Source: Heligmosomoides polygyrus polygyrus (lineage: Eukaryota > Nematoda > Chromadorea > Rhabditida > Heligmosomidae). From it: a stretch of DNA of 64,000 nucleotides. The position numbers were made by a program, and so were the translations under genes. The notes below the pieces were generated by a model. The model was not told the DNA's origin. It saw nothing but the letters and a program-made list of their open reading frames with translations, and searched no databases. Location of the stretch: positions 52,997,139-53,061,138 of the forward strand of contig OX377204.1 in the NCBI GenBank assembly GCA_947396885.1. The letters are read 5' to 3'. Positions 20,857 through 32,700 of this stretch are shown here, one piece after another; the first letter of the stretch is position 1, and every line of letters begins with the position of its first letter.

Positions 20857-20938
20857 CGCAGCGAGCAGGATTCGAACCTGCGCGGGCAGAGCCCAACTGA
20901 TTTCGAGTCAATCTCCTTAACCACTCGGACATCGCTGC
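20857..20938 (-). tRNA. tRNA-Ser(CGA), copy 98, last in array
   Basis: T-G wobble as copy 76; followed by a decayed partial unit. Confidence 0.88.
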
Positions 20939-21150
20939 TTAGCATCGTCGACGTGCATGGAGCCCATTGCGTCCAGGAAAAACTTCATCTCCTACCGACC
21001 ACTGCGTCAATGTACGATTCGCAACAAGCAGGTTGACCTCGCTTTTGGAATATTCTCTGCGGTTTTCTTCGCAATACGCATTCATTCCAGCCGAACGTTT
21101 GTTGTCCTTTGCAATCTCTCTCACTTTCAAGTAAAACTGTCTTCTGCTTA

Positions 21151-22555
21151 CAAGGGAACTGTCTGAACGGTACGCCGGAACGGCAAGAACGAGTACTATA
21201 GGGAGAATCCCCGTCCTCGTAATTGTAACAGAACATGTTTTGTCTTTGCCGAATCCTTGAGGCAAACGAGTACGAAGGTATAATGGTTAAGGGTCCGCAG
21301 GGCGAGCTCTTCACGGCAGCGCAAGATCCCGATGCTGTGGACTGGGTGGCGCAGTGGTATAGGGCACGTCTCAAACTCGTGGGCTCTAGGGTTCGGTCTC
21401 CATGCTACATTTACCATAGTATCGGACTTCCATAGAGATTTCTATATCTAAACTTGTTTTTGGCTTCACAGTTCCTGCCCAGTGGTACTCGGCTGCAGCC
21501 CAAGCCTGGAATCGATATACAGCCCACTTTCCCCAGTTCTCAAACTTGTATAGAATAACAATTTTAGTATAGCCAAACCTTTTCCTCCGAAACGATCTGT
21601 CCTTTCGAAAACGCGATAGTGCCTTCACTGGTTAGTGGTGTCGTGACTCCGGCACAATCCTCTTCTGGTTGAAACTCTTGGTCCTCTTCTTCCATTACCT
21701 CCAACTTCTCCACTTCGTCAATTTCCAGCTCGACCGCAGTTCGAAATCCTGTAGGATACTTGCTATCCTTTCCGCCAGCTTCATTTCGTCTCTCGAAGGG
21801 ACAGCATCCAGTGGAGATCCGCACTTCATCAGAAGGCGATTGACCACTCGAGGGTTAGCAGACATTGTAGAGTCAGTGTTGGCGGCAGCAGCTTATTATG
21901 ACCGCGCGACTTTATAAGCATAACAGAGGCGAGAATATTGATCGAGGTGGTAGGTCAAGTTGAAGATCATGTAGTCCCCTCCTGCACTGTGAGTACACTG
22001 GTGGCACTCACCTCACCGACACTAATAAATTGCATTTGAAGCATTTTTCTGGCATTCTGCCGCTGTTTCATGTTGTTCCTGTGTCAAAATTTCTTACATT
22101 GACAATGAGAACAATGTATTGGAGTAAAAGTTTCACACAAAATCGCATTTGGCATATTTCGGACATTGCTGGCGAATTACGAGATGTCGAGAAATAATAA
22201 GTAAAAAAAACATCTTACCGTAGCAAACTCCAAAAATATGTTCAGATATGAAAATCTCAATGGAAATCCGATACATGGTAAAAGTGCAAAAACGCGACGT
22301 AGCACGAGAACCGAACCCTAGACCTAATGAACATGAGGCGTACCCTCTACCACTGCGCCACCCGGTCCACGAAACCGGGTTCTTGCGCTGCCGTGAAGAG
22401 CTCGCCTGCGGATCCTTAACCATTACTTCCTCGTACTCGTTTGCCTCAGGGATTCGGCAAAAACAAAACATGTTCTGATACTATTTGGAGGGCGGGGATT
22501 CTCACTATAGTACTCGTTCTTGCCGTTTCGGCGTGCCGTTCAGACAGTTCCCTTG
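21151..22555. mobile_element. Long-inverted-repeat DNA element 1, TTA-flanked
   Basis: The ends are CAAGGGAACTGTCTGAAC and its exact complement, and both flanks are TTA (21148-21150 and 22556-22558). The arms are about 290-310 bp and roughly 85% alike by eye. A 3-bp TTA duplication is typical of PIF/Harbinger-type insertions, but no transposase is visible, so the class is inference. Each arm carries a tRNA-like stretch, 21346-21414 on plus and about 22300-22370 on minus, with an A-box-like TGGCGCAGTGG and a B-box-like GGGTTCGGTCTCC. The core (about 21450-22230) has only short spurious open frames. Confidence 0.8.
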
Positions 22556-22756
22556 TTAGTTAACCTGTTTGATGACGTGTTCAATATAATGTCCTTATTT
22601 CTATGATTTGGAGTTTGATGGAAGCATCGTGAAAAGACGCTTCTTCCTCGATTTACTAAATCATTTATCGAAACAGAGTTAGAAAATATTTAAAAATAGG
22701 AAAACTGCGATCTTTTCCAAATTAGCGCAGAGCGAGGGAACAGAACACAACCACGT
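22556..22756. other. 3' flank of the PEX6 gene
   Basis: About 200 bp between the TTA-flanked element and the PEX6 stop codon. In the minus sense it is AT-rich and contains GATAAATGA, a possible weak poly(A) signal. No gene seen. Confidence 0.4.
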
Positions 22757-23040
22757 TTACGCTTCTGTCTTTCTAATTTTGCTCAGTGCAGACTGGAGAT
22801 GAGACTTTGTTACGATTCCAACTCCAGGAGTCATTCCTCGTCCCACCTCGGTCAGAGCGATCTGAATAATTGATATGTGGCCCATCGGGATATCGTTAGT
22901 AGCTTTCATCCCAATAACGGCACCAGCCGCACTGTGCTTTGATAATACGAACTTACCTGCTCACGAATCGATTCCATGGCGGCGGATGAAACTATTGAGT
23001 ACAGTTCGGCGCCAGACATTTGACCATCGCATTGAGCAGC
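22757..23040 (-). CDS. prx-6: PEX6 last two exons (C-terminus)
   Basis: Exon 23040-22957 is 84 bp (28 codons) after acceptor CTGCTTAG. It encodes [20 protein letters not shown] and eight more residues, matching the sensor-2 helix region of the D2 AAA lid. Donor GTAAGT is strong. Exon 22861-22757 is 105 bp and ends LSKIRKTEA then TAA. Both are in phase 0. The nearest upstream exon is 7472 bp away, and the match to the family rests on the SGAELY motif. Confidence 0.75.
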
Positions 23041-26000
23041 CTAAGCAGGGTGTCTATGATAAAAATACGCTTGTATTTTTGAGGATGGAACTCCCTAGAT
23101 CTCGCGCCGCTTGTGGCAAGGCCACATCGCACCTTCCCGGGTGGTGAATAGGGGAATGAATCACTAACCAATTCGACCGTGTACATCCCGGAGACGGAGG
23201 TGTGATGCAAAGGATGGATTCCTTGCTACTGCTGTGTCGGGTCGACTTGTTCCTTGTGTGAGGGAGCGGCATGTTCATGCACAGTGTGCGTGGATGTGTT
23301 CGCGATTGTGCGGACTGTAACTGTATCGGCTCGGCCAAAAGCTTGCACTCGGTAGACTGGTAGTACATGTAAGGCGATTCGAGGCCGCCTTAAGTCTCGC
23401 CCCGTCCCTTCGGGCAGTCTGGCTGGCTGCCTGGAGTTCTTCGCCCGCACGACAGAGCCTGACTAGCTACCAGTGTTGTATTGCAGTTAAACAGCAGCAC
23501 TAAAGGGCCTCATTCCCCTGAAGAGCCCCCATTTCTGCAGCGACGGGAAGCACGAGTACGGAGAGGCTGTTAAAATCTCAGAGCCTAACTAGGCTGCGGA
23601 TTTGAGGGGGTATAGGATGACGATCTGTACTTTCAATGCCTGTACGCTCGCATGGGAACAATCCGTGGAGGACCTGATGACGCAATCCAGGAAGATCAAG
23701 TACGACGTCATCGGACTGACCGAGACGAAAAACACCACCCACTACCATTATCTTAGACTCCGGAGAAGAACTGTTCCTCGGAACACGCGACAATAGGGGG
23801 TAGGCGACGCTGGTGTCCTCGTCAATCCGCACTTGGCCATGAACATCGACTCTACGAGCCTCTGACAAGCCGAATTGGGCCTGTGCGGCTGAAGCAATGT
23901 AGCTCCGTAGACCACTAAGAAATGTCTGTCTCCGGAAACTATCGAGCTGTCACGCCAGCGTGGAGCAGCACGAACTTCAAGACTACCAGCTAACGGCTGA
24001 GCTTGTGAAGCTATACAGAGCGGTGATAAAGGAGGATCTTAACGAGAGAAGGGCGGGTGTGCTGGCCGAAGCTGCAGAGGCAGGGTGAAGCATCCACAAT
24101 GCCCGCCGGTAATTCACCAACTTCAAGACAACGATGACCGCTCTCAACCGCTCTGATGGAACTGCCCCTCTTCCAGAATGGCAATGGAGAAGGTCATCCA
24201 CGACTTCTACTCCGACCTCGAAAAAGGGTAGGCATCAACCCACATCTTCTTTGAGATGAGCAGCGCATTTATCCATCGAATTTTCATAAAATAGTACGCT
24301 TCAATACTGCTGGAACGTGAATCTAGTAACTCAGTCTACGATGGATATCCAAGTGGGGCATAGATGTAGCGTTATCCGCTCAATCTACGATTCACGGAAC
24401 ATCAGAGGAGCACTACTCGGACAAGAAATTCCCTCTACAGCAGCATGATTTTCGAGTGCTAGCCTCTTGAGAAGTCACGTAGCAGCGCAGTGTTTCAGGT
24501 GTTTTGTATCAATCATAGCATCAACGTACGACGGCGAACCATCTCTGGCTTTACAAAAAAAGGTCTGATTGTTGGTGCTCAACTGGAAGAGACTTAAACT
24601 CCGTCTGGATACCTCGAACCAATATGCATTTCCCGCTCTGACCCTAAGCCCCTCTACACCTTGTTTAGAAGCGATTCAAAAGTTTGTACGCAGTTCTGAC
24701 CATGAAATTTCAGCGATGGATGTAACCAGAAACAAAAAAAATGCAAGAAAAAATAGACTAGAAGAGATTAGAAAAATTTGTAAACCACATTTTCCCTGGA
24801 GGAACTGGAGGAATAGTTGAGCAGGTCTGGGAGCGAGTACTCGATGAAGACTGATTGGATGTCCGCAAGACGGGCGCTTCTTGCCTTTGTCTGTTGCACT
24901 TCAATATTTCGTAATTCGACGTCCGGTGGGAATGATGGCAGTGTCGGGAACGACGAACCAACACATAATCAAAGTACTCCTTCTGAGCGCGTTTTCTACC
25001 ACCCTTGGATGACATTGATAATGCGTAATGATGCGGCCAGACGGGCTGTCACCGACGCTGTTGTGGGCGACGCCATCGGCACCGTCGGCGACGTCGTTGA
25101 CAGTGACATCGTCGACGGAAGTATGACACCCTCTGCTGAGCTCTCGGCGACGTCGCCTACGCGTCGCCGAAGTACAAAATAGGCCTTAGCCATGCGGAGC
25201 AAATGCTGGCTTACTTCGATCGCGCATTTGAACTGCAGCTAAACCTTACGAAGACGATGTTCAGGAGTAACGGACAAGTTGCTGATGCCCCATTCTCGCT
25301 CAACGAAACGAACATCTCCTAGTGCTGCAGCTATGTGTATGTATCTGGGTCGCGAAAGCAACGAGACCTATCGCCGGAGCTGGGCAGAAGGAAATAAGCA
25401 GCTTGGGGAGCTTTCAAGAGCGTCAAAGAGGTGGTGAAGAAGACGAAGAACGTCCGCCCACCTGTTCGACTCCGCTGTTCTTCCTGCACTAACATACCCC
25501 TCATAATCATGGAATATGCGAAAGAAGGATGAACACGTGATCATCATTGTGTAGCGTGGAATCGAGAGGGCGATTTTGGGAGTGACACGACACGCAAGTG
25601 AGAGAAGGCCTCCAGAGTTCAGAGCTTCGACGACGTTACAAGATCAGAGACACTGGTCGCATGGGCCAAGTCGTCGGAAATGGTATGGACTTGCCACTTA
25701 ATGCGCTTCGCAGACACCCGCTGGACGAGAGCAGTCACCGACTGGATTCCGAGGGATGTTAAGAGAACACCAGGATCCACACCAATGGTCGGACTTCTTC
25801 GTGAAAGCCCTGAACGAACGATACGATGCTCTTCGTGTCCCTCGAGCGGGGAGCATTGGAGCACTCTGGCACGCGACAGACGAGTGGAGATTCTGCTGGA
25901 GCCCGCTCGAGCAACTCGATGATCAACGACAAGTGATACAGGTGATACAGTTTTGTGGAAATATCACATGAAATTGATACACTTTCTTAATCCAACGATA

Positions 26001-26683
26001 TGGACACCTAGAAAACGCCCATAACTCCCAATTTCATGCACCTGCACATGTCTTGCCTACACTGCAGCTTCTCCAGTGGCGAAAAGGTTGCATTCTCAAG
26101 GTCGTTCTTTGAGACACTACTGACGAAGTCAACCTTGAAGTGAACCGTAGTAACTGTCGAGATCTGTCGAGATCAAAGGAAACTGTCGAGTGCAAACATG
26201 GAGAGAGAGGTTCATAGCGTTGAGCACTTCGAAGACTGAATCACGGTGTTGGTCGAATGTGACTGCTAAGGAGTTAAGGCGCCAAGGGACAGTGCTCCTG
26301 AGGGGAGCGATTCAGGCGTGTATTACCAAATTTTGTAGGTTGTTTTTGCTTCCGTCTCCTCCCGGTGTATGCCTACACCTGTCGAGGGTACCTCGAAACC
26401 TTTGTGTTGTGTGCAAAACTCTTAACGTATGCGAGGCGTAAACCCTCACGCCTTGCTTTTCGGGATTGGACGCCTCTGCCTCATCCCCACGCCGCAGGCG
26501 AACCTTGAACCAGTACTATATCCTCACGTTTCCCGGCATACTCGCGTAGGTCCTTTCGGGATCTACCGTAGTTATGAGGTGCATTGCACAATCACGAGAA
26601 ACTTGCAATTGCTCAAACTCAAAACGTCGCCAAATATTTACAGGCCGTGCAATGCTCGCGTAATTTCCTATCCCCGAACCAAT

Positions 26684-26756
<73 letters not shown>

Positions 26757-29700
26757 GTAATCCTTAGTAATTCCTCACATTATGTAGCTGGACTGTAGAC
26801 CTGTTGACCTTCAATTTTGCGATGTGGGCTATTTTATAGTTTTGGGATCTGACCGTTAGTTTTCGATATTCGCCCAATCGTAACATCCGCATGTCTAAAA
26901 TGCAGAGGAGGTACGGAACCAATATATTACTGTCTGGCGAAAAATTTAAGGCGAAAATTCCCTTATTAGATGTGTTCGAAACAGACCACATACTTCGTAA
27001 AGTTCAAATAGTTGAACACTGGTTGTAACCCAAAAAGGAGCAACTGCACAGTAAAAGTCCCTCCTCGGCCCCAAACATAGCCATCAACCCGCTGCTGACG
27101 ATAAACGCATCGTGCGGGACTGGCGATTAAGCATCAAGCGCTTTCACCTCCTAGTGAGTGGCACCCCTGCTTTAATCCGCGACTTACAAGGGAGGTCAAT
27201 GAGCGTTCCGTCGCAATTTTAAAAGTGACCTATTGAGGGTTGTAGGAGACTGTAAGAGAAGCACCGTAGTGGTTTTCAAATTTCCTGCGGACACTTGGGC
27301 AGGTCAAAAATTGCAAAACACCGTATCCCTTCAGTGCGGGCCGATAAAGCCAAACTGACGTCTGGAACTGCTTGTCGTGGTTATAATCTATCCTGCAAAA
27401 GGTTTGGGGCTGAAACAATAGCGGAATTACAGCGATTTCAGAATTTGCCTGTTAGCCGTACAGTAACCGACGCGGAACATTGAGGTGCGTCGCTCACGAG
27501 CGTATCACCACCTATGTATGCAGAGCGGCAATAAAGGAAGATCTCAAGGAGAGAAGGTAGGAAGTGTTGGCTGAAGCAGCAGAGGCAGGGCCGAACATCC
27601 GCAATGCCTGCCGGAACTTCGATAACTTCAAGACCAAGACGACCGCTCTCCGACGTCCTGACGGAATCGTCACCTCTTCCAGAAGGACCATGGAGAAGGT
27701 CATCCACGACTTCCACTCCGACCTCTTCGATAGCCACGTCCACCTGCCCCATGGCATCTTCCGCAGGATGGATACGTCGTCCCCTCTGTTCTCCCTTCCG
27801 AGATCCGACACGCCATCTCGTCGGTGAAGAAACGTACAGCGTCCCGACAAAATCAGACCCGAACACCTGAAGAACCTACCGCCAGCGCTCATCAACACCC
27901 TGGCGCGACTCCTCACACGCTGCCTGTCGCTGTGCAAGGTTCCATCTCAGTGGAAGACCGCATGCTACCGAGCAACTGCGAAGAAAAGTCGCCTGTTCTC
28001 TCACTCGTTATGTTAGCCTGACTTGAACGCGAAGCGCAACATGTAGACTGGTCGCCGGACGATGACGATGATGTCGGTAGTATTACGTCTTCTTGTAACA
28101 GTGACGAGCTTGCTGTATGTGACGGCCGTGAGATCACAGGCAATATGGTTGCTTGAGCATGAAGAAGACAGATTGGAGTCAGACAGACGACTGTCATACT
28201 TTCTCTCCAGAGGTCGAAGAGGTGGCGAAAACACAAATATATAAATTAAATAATTGAAAATATAAATATAAATAATAAATAAATAAATAAATAATATGTA
28301 ATAAATAAAAATAAAAATAAAAACAATAAATAAATAAATAAATATAAAAACAAACCTTTTTTATCCAATTTTTCATTTTCTCCTCGATTTTTGGAGTCGT
28401 GAAGTGCAGTCGTGCTGACAATCCCACCGTCAATGTCTACCGAAAACGGTCAAGACGAAGAATATTATATATTTTCTAAGAAAAGAAAAGCCGCCTGCTC
28501 TCCTCAATGGCCAATCGAACTATGGGTTATAAACGCTGTTGCTTTATTCATTTTTGTTTCTATATCGTAACATCCAGGCTAAAATAAGGTTATAATGTCA
28601 GTACGGTACAATACCGTGGTCAGAATACACTTTACATCGACAAAATTGTATCGACCAAGCCCAGCAATGCAGGAACACACCCTCCGGATCTGAATCCCTG
28701 ACCCCTTTCCTGCAAGTCCTCCCCGTGTCCACTCGGCCATCCAGTCGCTGCGCCTATGTCCGTGAGCGGCGCACCTCAATGTTCCACTTCGGTTACTGTA
28801 CGGCTAACAGGCAAATTCTGAAATTGCTGTAAATCCGCTACTGCTCCAATCCCAAATCTTTTGCAGGATAGATTCTAACCATAACATAGCAGTTCCAGAC
28901 GTCAGTTTGGCTTTATCGGCCCGCACTGAAGGGATACGGTATTTTGCAAATTTTGACCTGCCCAAGTGTCCGCAGGAAATTTGAGAACCACTACGGTGCT
29001 TCACTTACAATCCCCTACAACCCTCAATAGATCACTTTTAAAATTGCCACGGGACGCTCATTGACCTGCCTTGTTAGTCCGCCTCATTTCCATTCTCTTA
29101 ACTCCACTTCTCGCGAACTATCCCACTAGTCGTTCGCTGAATTAGCGATTGGATTGGCCATTCTACTCGATGCAGAAGATTGTATGGAAACATAGGCTGC
29201 CCTTCCGAGACAGGATCGCCTGAGCTACCACCTTGCCGGAATATGTAGCTAAGGCAGAGCACGTGGCCGTAGAAGTGTGGCTAAAAACCTCATAAGAAAA
29301 TGTTCCTAACACAGGTGAGCTCTTGCGTTGCTATTTTGAAAGGATGTAGGGCTCTGTGAGCGAAGTCCAGAGACACAGTTAGTTTTGCTGAACGCTTATT
29401 TAAAAATCGGAAAGGGAGGTGTAGGAATGTATGCGCAACACTCATCAATCCCTACCACAACCATCGAGAAGTGCCTCGGCGGCGCGGTCTGTAAGAGTGC
29501 CGCTCCACAGGAGCGCAACGTCGGCGTTTTAAGTTCGGGTCCGCGTACCGCCGATATTTTTGCACATATTAATTTGTCGTTATTACGCTTTTTCATAATC
29601 ACAGAAGTCAATTTTAGAGCACTAATGCGTATAACAAGCCAAAGTTGTCTATTTGTGCTATCATATGTGCTAGTTTTTTGTTGTTGGTGGCAGTTGGTTA

Positions 29701-32700
29701 CGTCGATGTTCACCCAGGACCCTTCTCTACACCCGCGGATTACGCGTTCAACAAAGAAGAAGTGGTCGTTCCTTGCCAGGGAGAAGATTGTTCTTCATTG
29801 GCTCATGTAAGATGCTGCTGGTGTGACACGCGCTTGTGTTTACTAGCTTCATGGCTTTGTTCCGTAGCTGCTGACTAAAGGGGAAGAGCAATAAGACCTT
29901 TATTTCCAGAGAAATGATATGGCGCAGATACGCATCGTTGAAAAAACTAGCACATAGGATGGCACAAATATACAGCCTTGGTTTGTTGTAAGCACTGATG
30001 GTCTAAAATTGACTCCGATGATCACGAAAGCGTAACAACAACAAACTAGTATGTGAAAAGTACTGTCAGTACGCGGACTCGAACTCAAAAGCCCTCCAAT
30101 TGTGCTCCTATGAGGAGGCACCTCTTCCAACTGCGCCACGGAGACACATCTGGTGAGGTCTCATAGCGGTTGGTGAGTGTTGCGCACACGTTTTCGCACC
30201 TCTTTTTCAGGCCTTTAAAGAAAAGCGTTCAGTAAGAACTAACTGTAATTCTAGACTCCGTTCACACGGCCCTACATCCTGTCAAAATAGCATAGCAAAA
30301 GCTCACCTTGATTTGGGAACCTTTCCTTGTTAGTCGTCTTCGTTTCGCTGTCGGCTTCGGCGTCGCACACACATATTTATGGTCATGACCTTGCCCTGCA
30401 ACCCCAAATGGTTGCGCCCTCGATGTGTAGATGTGGTGTTACCATGAGGTCACTTGCGCTGGATATAATTACGAAGCCCACGGTATGACAGAAACATGAA
30501 ATGGAGCAGTACCACTTCGCGAAGGTCGACGTCTGCGGCTAGATTGATCTTCCGACTGACCGCCTTCAAAATTTTCGCCTTCGACTCGACGTCCGCGCCG
30601 GGCGCGACGTGGACCACTTTGTCGAACCTTAACGGCGAAGTCGTTTCCAAAGCTGCGTCGGCAGAACATCCGACCCCACAACCCACCTTCCCGACGTCAT
30701 AAGTGCCGGATCAATCAGGTCGGCACGGTTCGTAGCAGCCATAACGAACACCTTGACATGAGGCGTATTGTGCAGGCTGTCAAGCTCCGCTATGAGCTGC
30801 GAGACGATCCTGGAATGGATGTATCCGTATTCCACAGGAGGAAATGTCTCGGCGCAGGTGACCTCGTTGGTCAGTTTGTGTATGCAAAATTAATGTCGCA
30901 TAATTGTCGCTGAATTGTTGCGAAAATTTATCGATAAAAAGCAGCTAGACTAGAACAAAAATCGTACACTGCAAACCCTGATATGCTAACAATTCACTAA
31001 ATACCAGAGCCATCAACTAAAAACGCCCTCAGATCTTGAGGACGTCAGCACTAGACGCATGTCTAGAACGTATACACCAATAAACATTACGACACCGTGT
31101 TCTTCAAAGCACTTTTCTTCTGACTTCAGAGTTTTGATGAAAAGCTCTCGCACCAGAGAGCTCCTACGAAGGTTGAAATAGCAGACTAGGAACGAGAACG
31201 AATGTCGGGGAACGCTCACTGATCAGCGATCCAAACAGATTTGGCCTTTTCTTGAAAAGTCAGGGATGTGTGGCCTACCTACAGCGAACAGTGGATAGCA
31301 AATAGGAGACGTTACTTCGCGTCCTACGTCATGTTAGAGAATTGTTTGTTCCTGCCAAAACATTTAGGGTGAAGAGGGCTTCTCAGTTGTCTTAAGAGAA
31401 CGGCATATTGAACAAAAGGAGTGAAAACCGTCGCAGCCTAGATTTGTCGGAAAGAGTTTTCTCCCTAATTGTCGTTGTTTGTACCGTTTTGTTGTGTATT
31501 GCCGCACTTATCTTCCTTTGAAAAAAATCAAAATAAAAGATCTCCCTTGTTTGTTTCTAATCGCTTCAATGCCTAACTGGTTTCACGGCACCTTGTTCTC
31601 GAAAAGTCAGAAACCACACTGTTTACAGCGACACATTTACGTGATTAATAGAAGAAAAGCGAATCACGACCAGAAGCAGAATACCTGTCCATCACACCAC
31701 CTGAGTCTCCGCTGCGACCTCGATTGGGTACGAGTGAGTCCAGCTCGTCGAAGAAGATGATACAGGGAGAAGCCTGACGTGCTCTTTCGAAGACTAAAAG
31801 AAGATGTTTGAAGAAATCTTCTCAGACTTCAGCCACCTACATACTAGGGAATAGCTTAACAGGCATCAAATAGAATAGAAATGAGCCCAAGAGCAAGACC
31901 TCATAGGAAACTCCAAGAGAAAATGAACGGATATTTGAGAAACGAATCAAGTATTATAATGAGTTGAAACCTTTGGATAAAGGCCAAGTTACCTTTACGC
32001 ACGTTCTCTTCACTCTGTCCGACGTACTTGTTGAGAAGTTCAGGGCCCTTTACGCTTAAGAACGCAATCTTGAACTCGGTTGCAACAGCTAAATCAGTAT
32101 CTCTTATACAATCCAGTTCAACAGTTTCGACTCTAACCTTTCGCAATGAGCGTCTTTCCGCAGCCTGGTGGTCCGAAGAGCATAATCCCGGACCTTCGAA
32201 CTGCGCCACCATGGAGCACGGAATCGATGCTCTCGGTGATCAGCTGTTTCGTGTCCTCGAAGCCACCAACATCGTCCCACGAGACTGACGGAATCTCAAA
32301 CGACGTGGGTGCTATTCGGAAAGTAGCAACTTTGAAGCAATGAGAAGACGGACCTTAGGAGCTCCAACGGCGTCGGCAAAACTCGTGTTCCTCTTGTCGA
32401 TGGCCCGCTCTATGTAGGAGACGTTAACGCCATCGGCCGCTTCCGTATGAAGGAGAAAATCAACATCTTTCAACAGGTCAGCGAGCTCAGCAATGACGAA
32501 TCCCTAAAACCTTAGCTGCGAGCGAAAACTATCTACCGAATTACTGTTCTAATCTGAACAGAAACTGTAACTTGCTGTACCGCTGTTCTCTTAGCAGCAT
32601 GTTCGGCCAGGTCAGGCGGCAGTGTGGAGGAAAAAAAGCGGCGGCGGTCGTCTTCGTCCAAGGATTCGATGATGAAATTGTAAAGCGCAAGAGAGCGGAA

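Larger units (their letters stand above)
1..21040 (-). repeat. Tandem array of 98 tRNA-Ser genes (AGA and CGA)
   Basis: Each unit is an 82-nt tRNA read on the minus strand plus about 130 bp of spacer. The tRNA has a perfect 7-bp acceptor stem (GCAGCGA with TCGCTGC), discriminator G, a long variable arm (type II, serine identity), T-loop TTCGAAT and anticodon loop CTAGAAA or CTCGAAA. B box GGTTCGAATCC is canonical. A box TGTCCGAGTGG departs from TRGYNNARNNG at one base, giving a U10-A25 pair. A T4 run lies 6-9 bases beyond the mature 3' end in most copies. Two spacer classes differ by about 7 bp (with or without GCATCAA), giving steps of 212-213 or 219-220 bp. Almost no non-array DNA interrupts it. 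The left end is outside the window; the right end decays at 20939-21040, where a degenerate tRNA 3' end can still be recognised. Individual copies are listed separately. Confidence 0.97.
27187..29073. mobile_element. Long-inverted-repeat element 2, TTA-flanked, carrying an RTE piece
   Basis: Arms of about 290 bp (27187-27480 and 28780-29073) begin CAAGGGAGGTCAATGAGCG and CAAGGCAGGTCAATGAGCG. TTA lies on both outer sides (27184-27186 and 29074-29076). The interior holds an RTE fragment (27487-27960), an AAAT-rich tract and a tRNA-like stretch on minus near 28670-28760 (GGCCGAGTGG A-box-like). Confidence 0.75.

Noticed and set aside
1..21040. CRISPR or satellite DNA explanation for the array
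   Set aside because: Unit length, cloverleaf, type-II variable arm, B box and T4 terminators identify tRNA genes; the sequence is eukaryotic.
1..21040. Assembly artefact
   Set aside because: Copies differ by many private variants and block duplications in a consistent pattern, which a simple assembly stutter would not create; exact copy number still needs long reads.
21564..21917. Opposed frames of 86 and 82 residues in the core of long-inverted-repeat element 1
   Set aside because: E/D-rich frame opposite a hydrophobic one, no transposase motif, inside an element; treated as chance.
24817..25182. 121-residue plus-strand frame
   Set aside because: Falls on the GACGTC repeat, whose 3-base periodicity suppresses stops.
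29385..29810. 141-residue plus-strand frame
   Set aside because: Spans an inverted-repeat arm and loop of element 3; no family match or splice context.
32138..32353. 42-bp intron (32312-32353 style) using the nearer acceptor before CACCCACG
   Set aside because: It shifts the frame before the D2 motif; the 59-bp intron ending TTTGAG keeps phase and gives the expected GAPK-IP junction.
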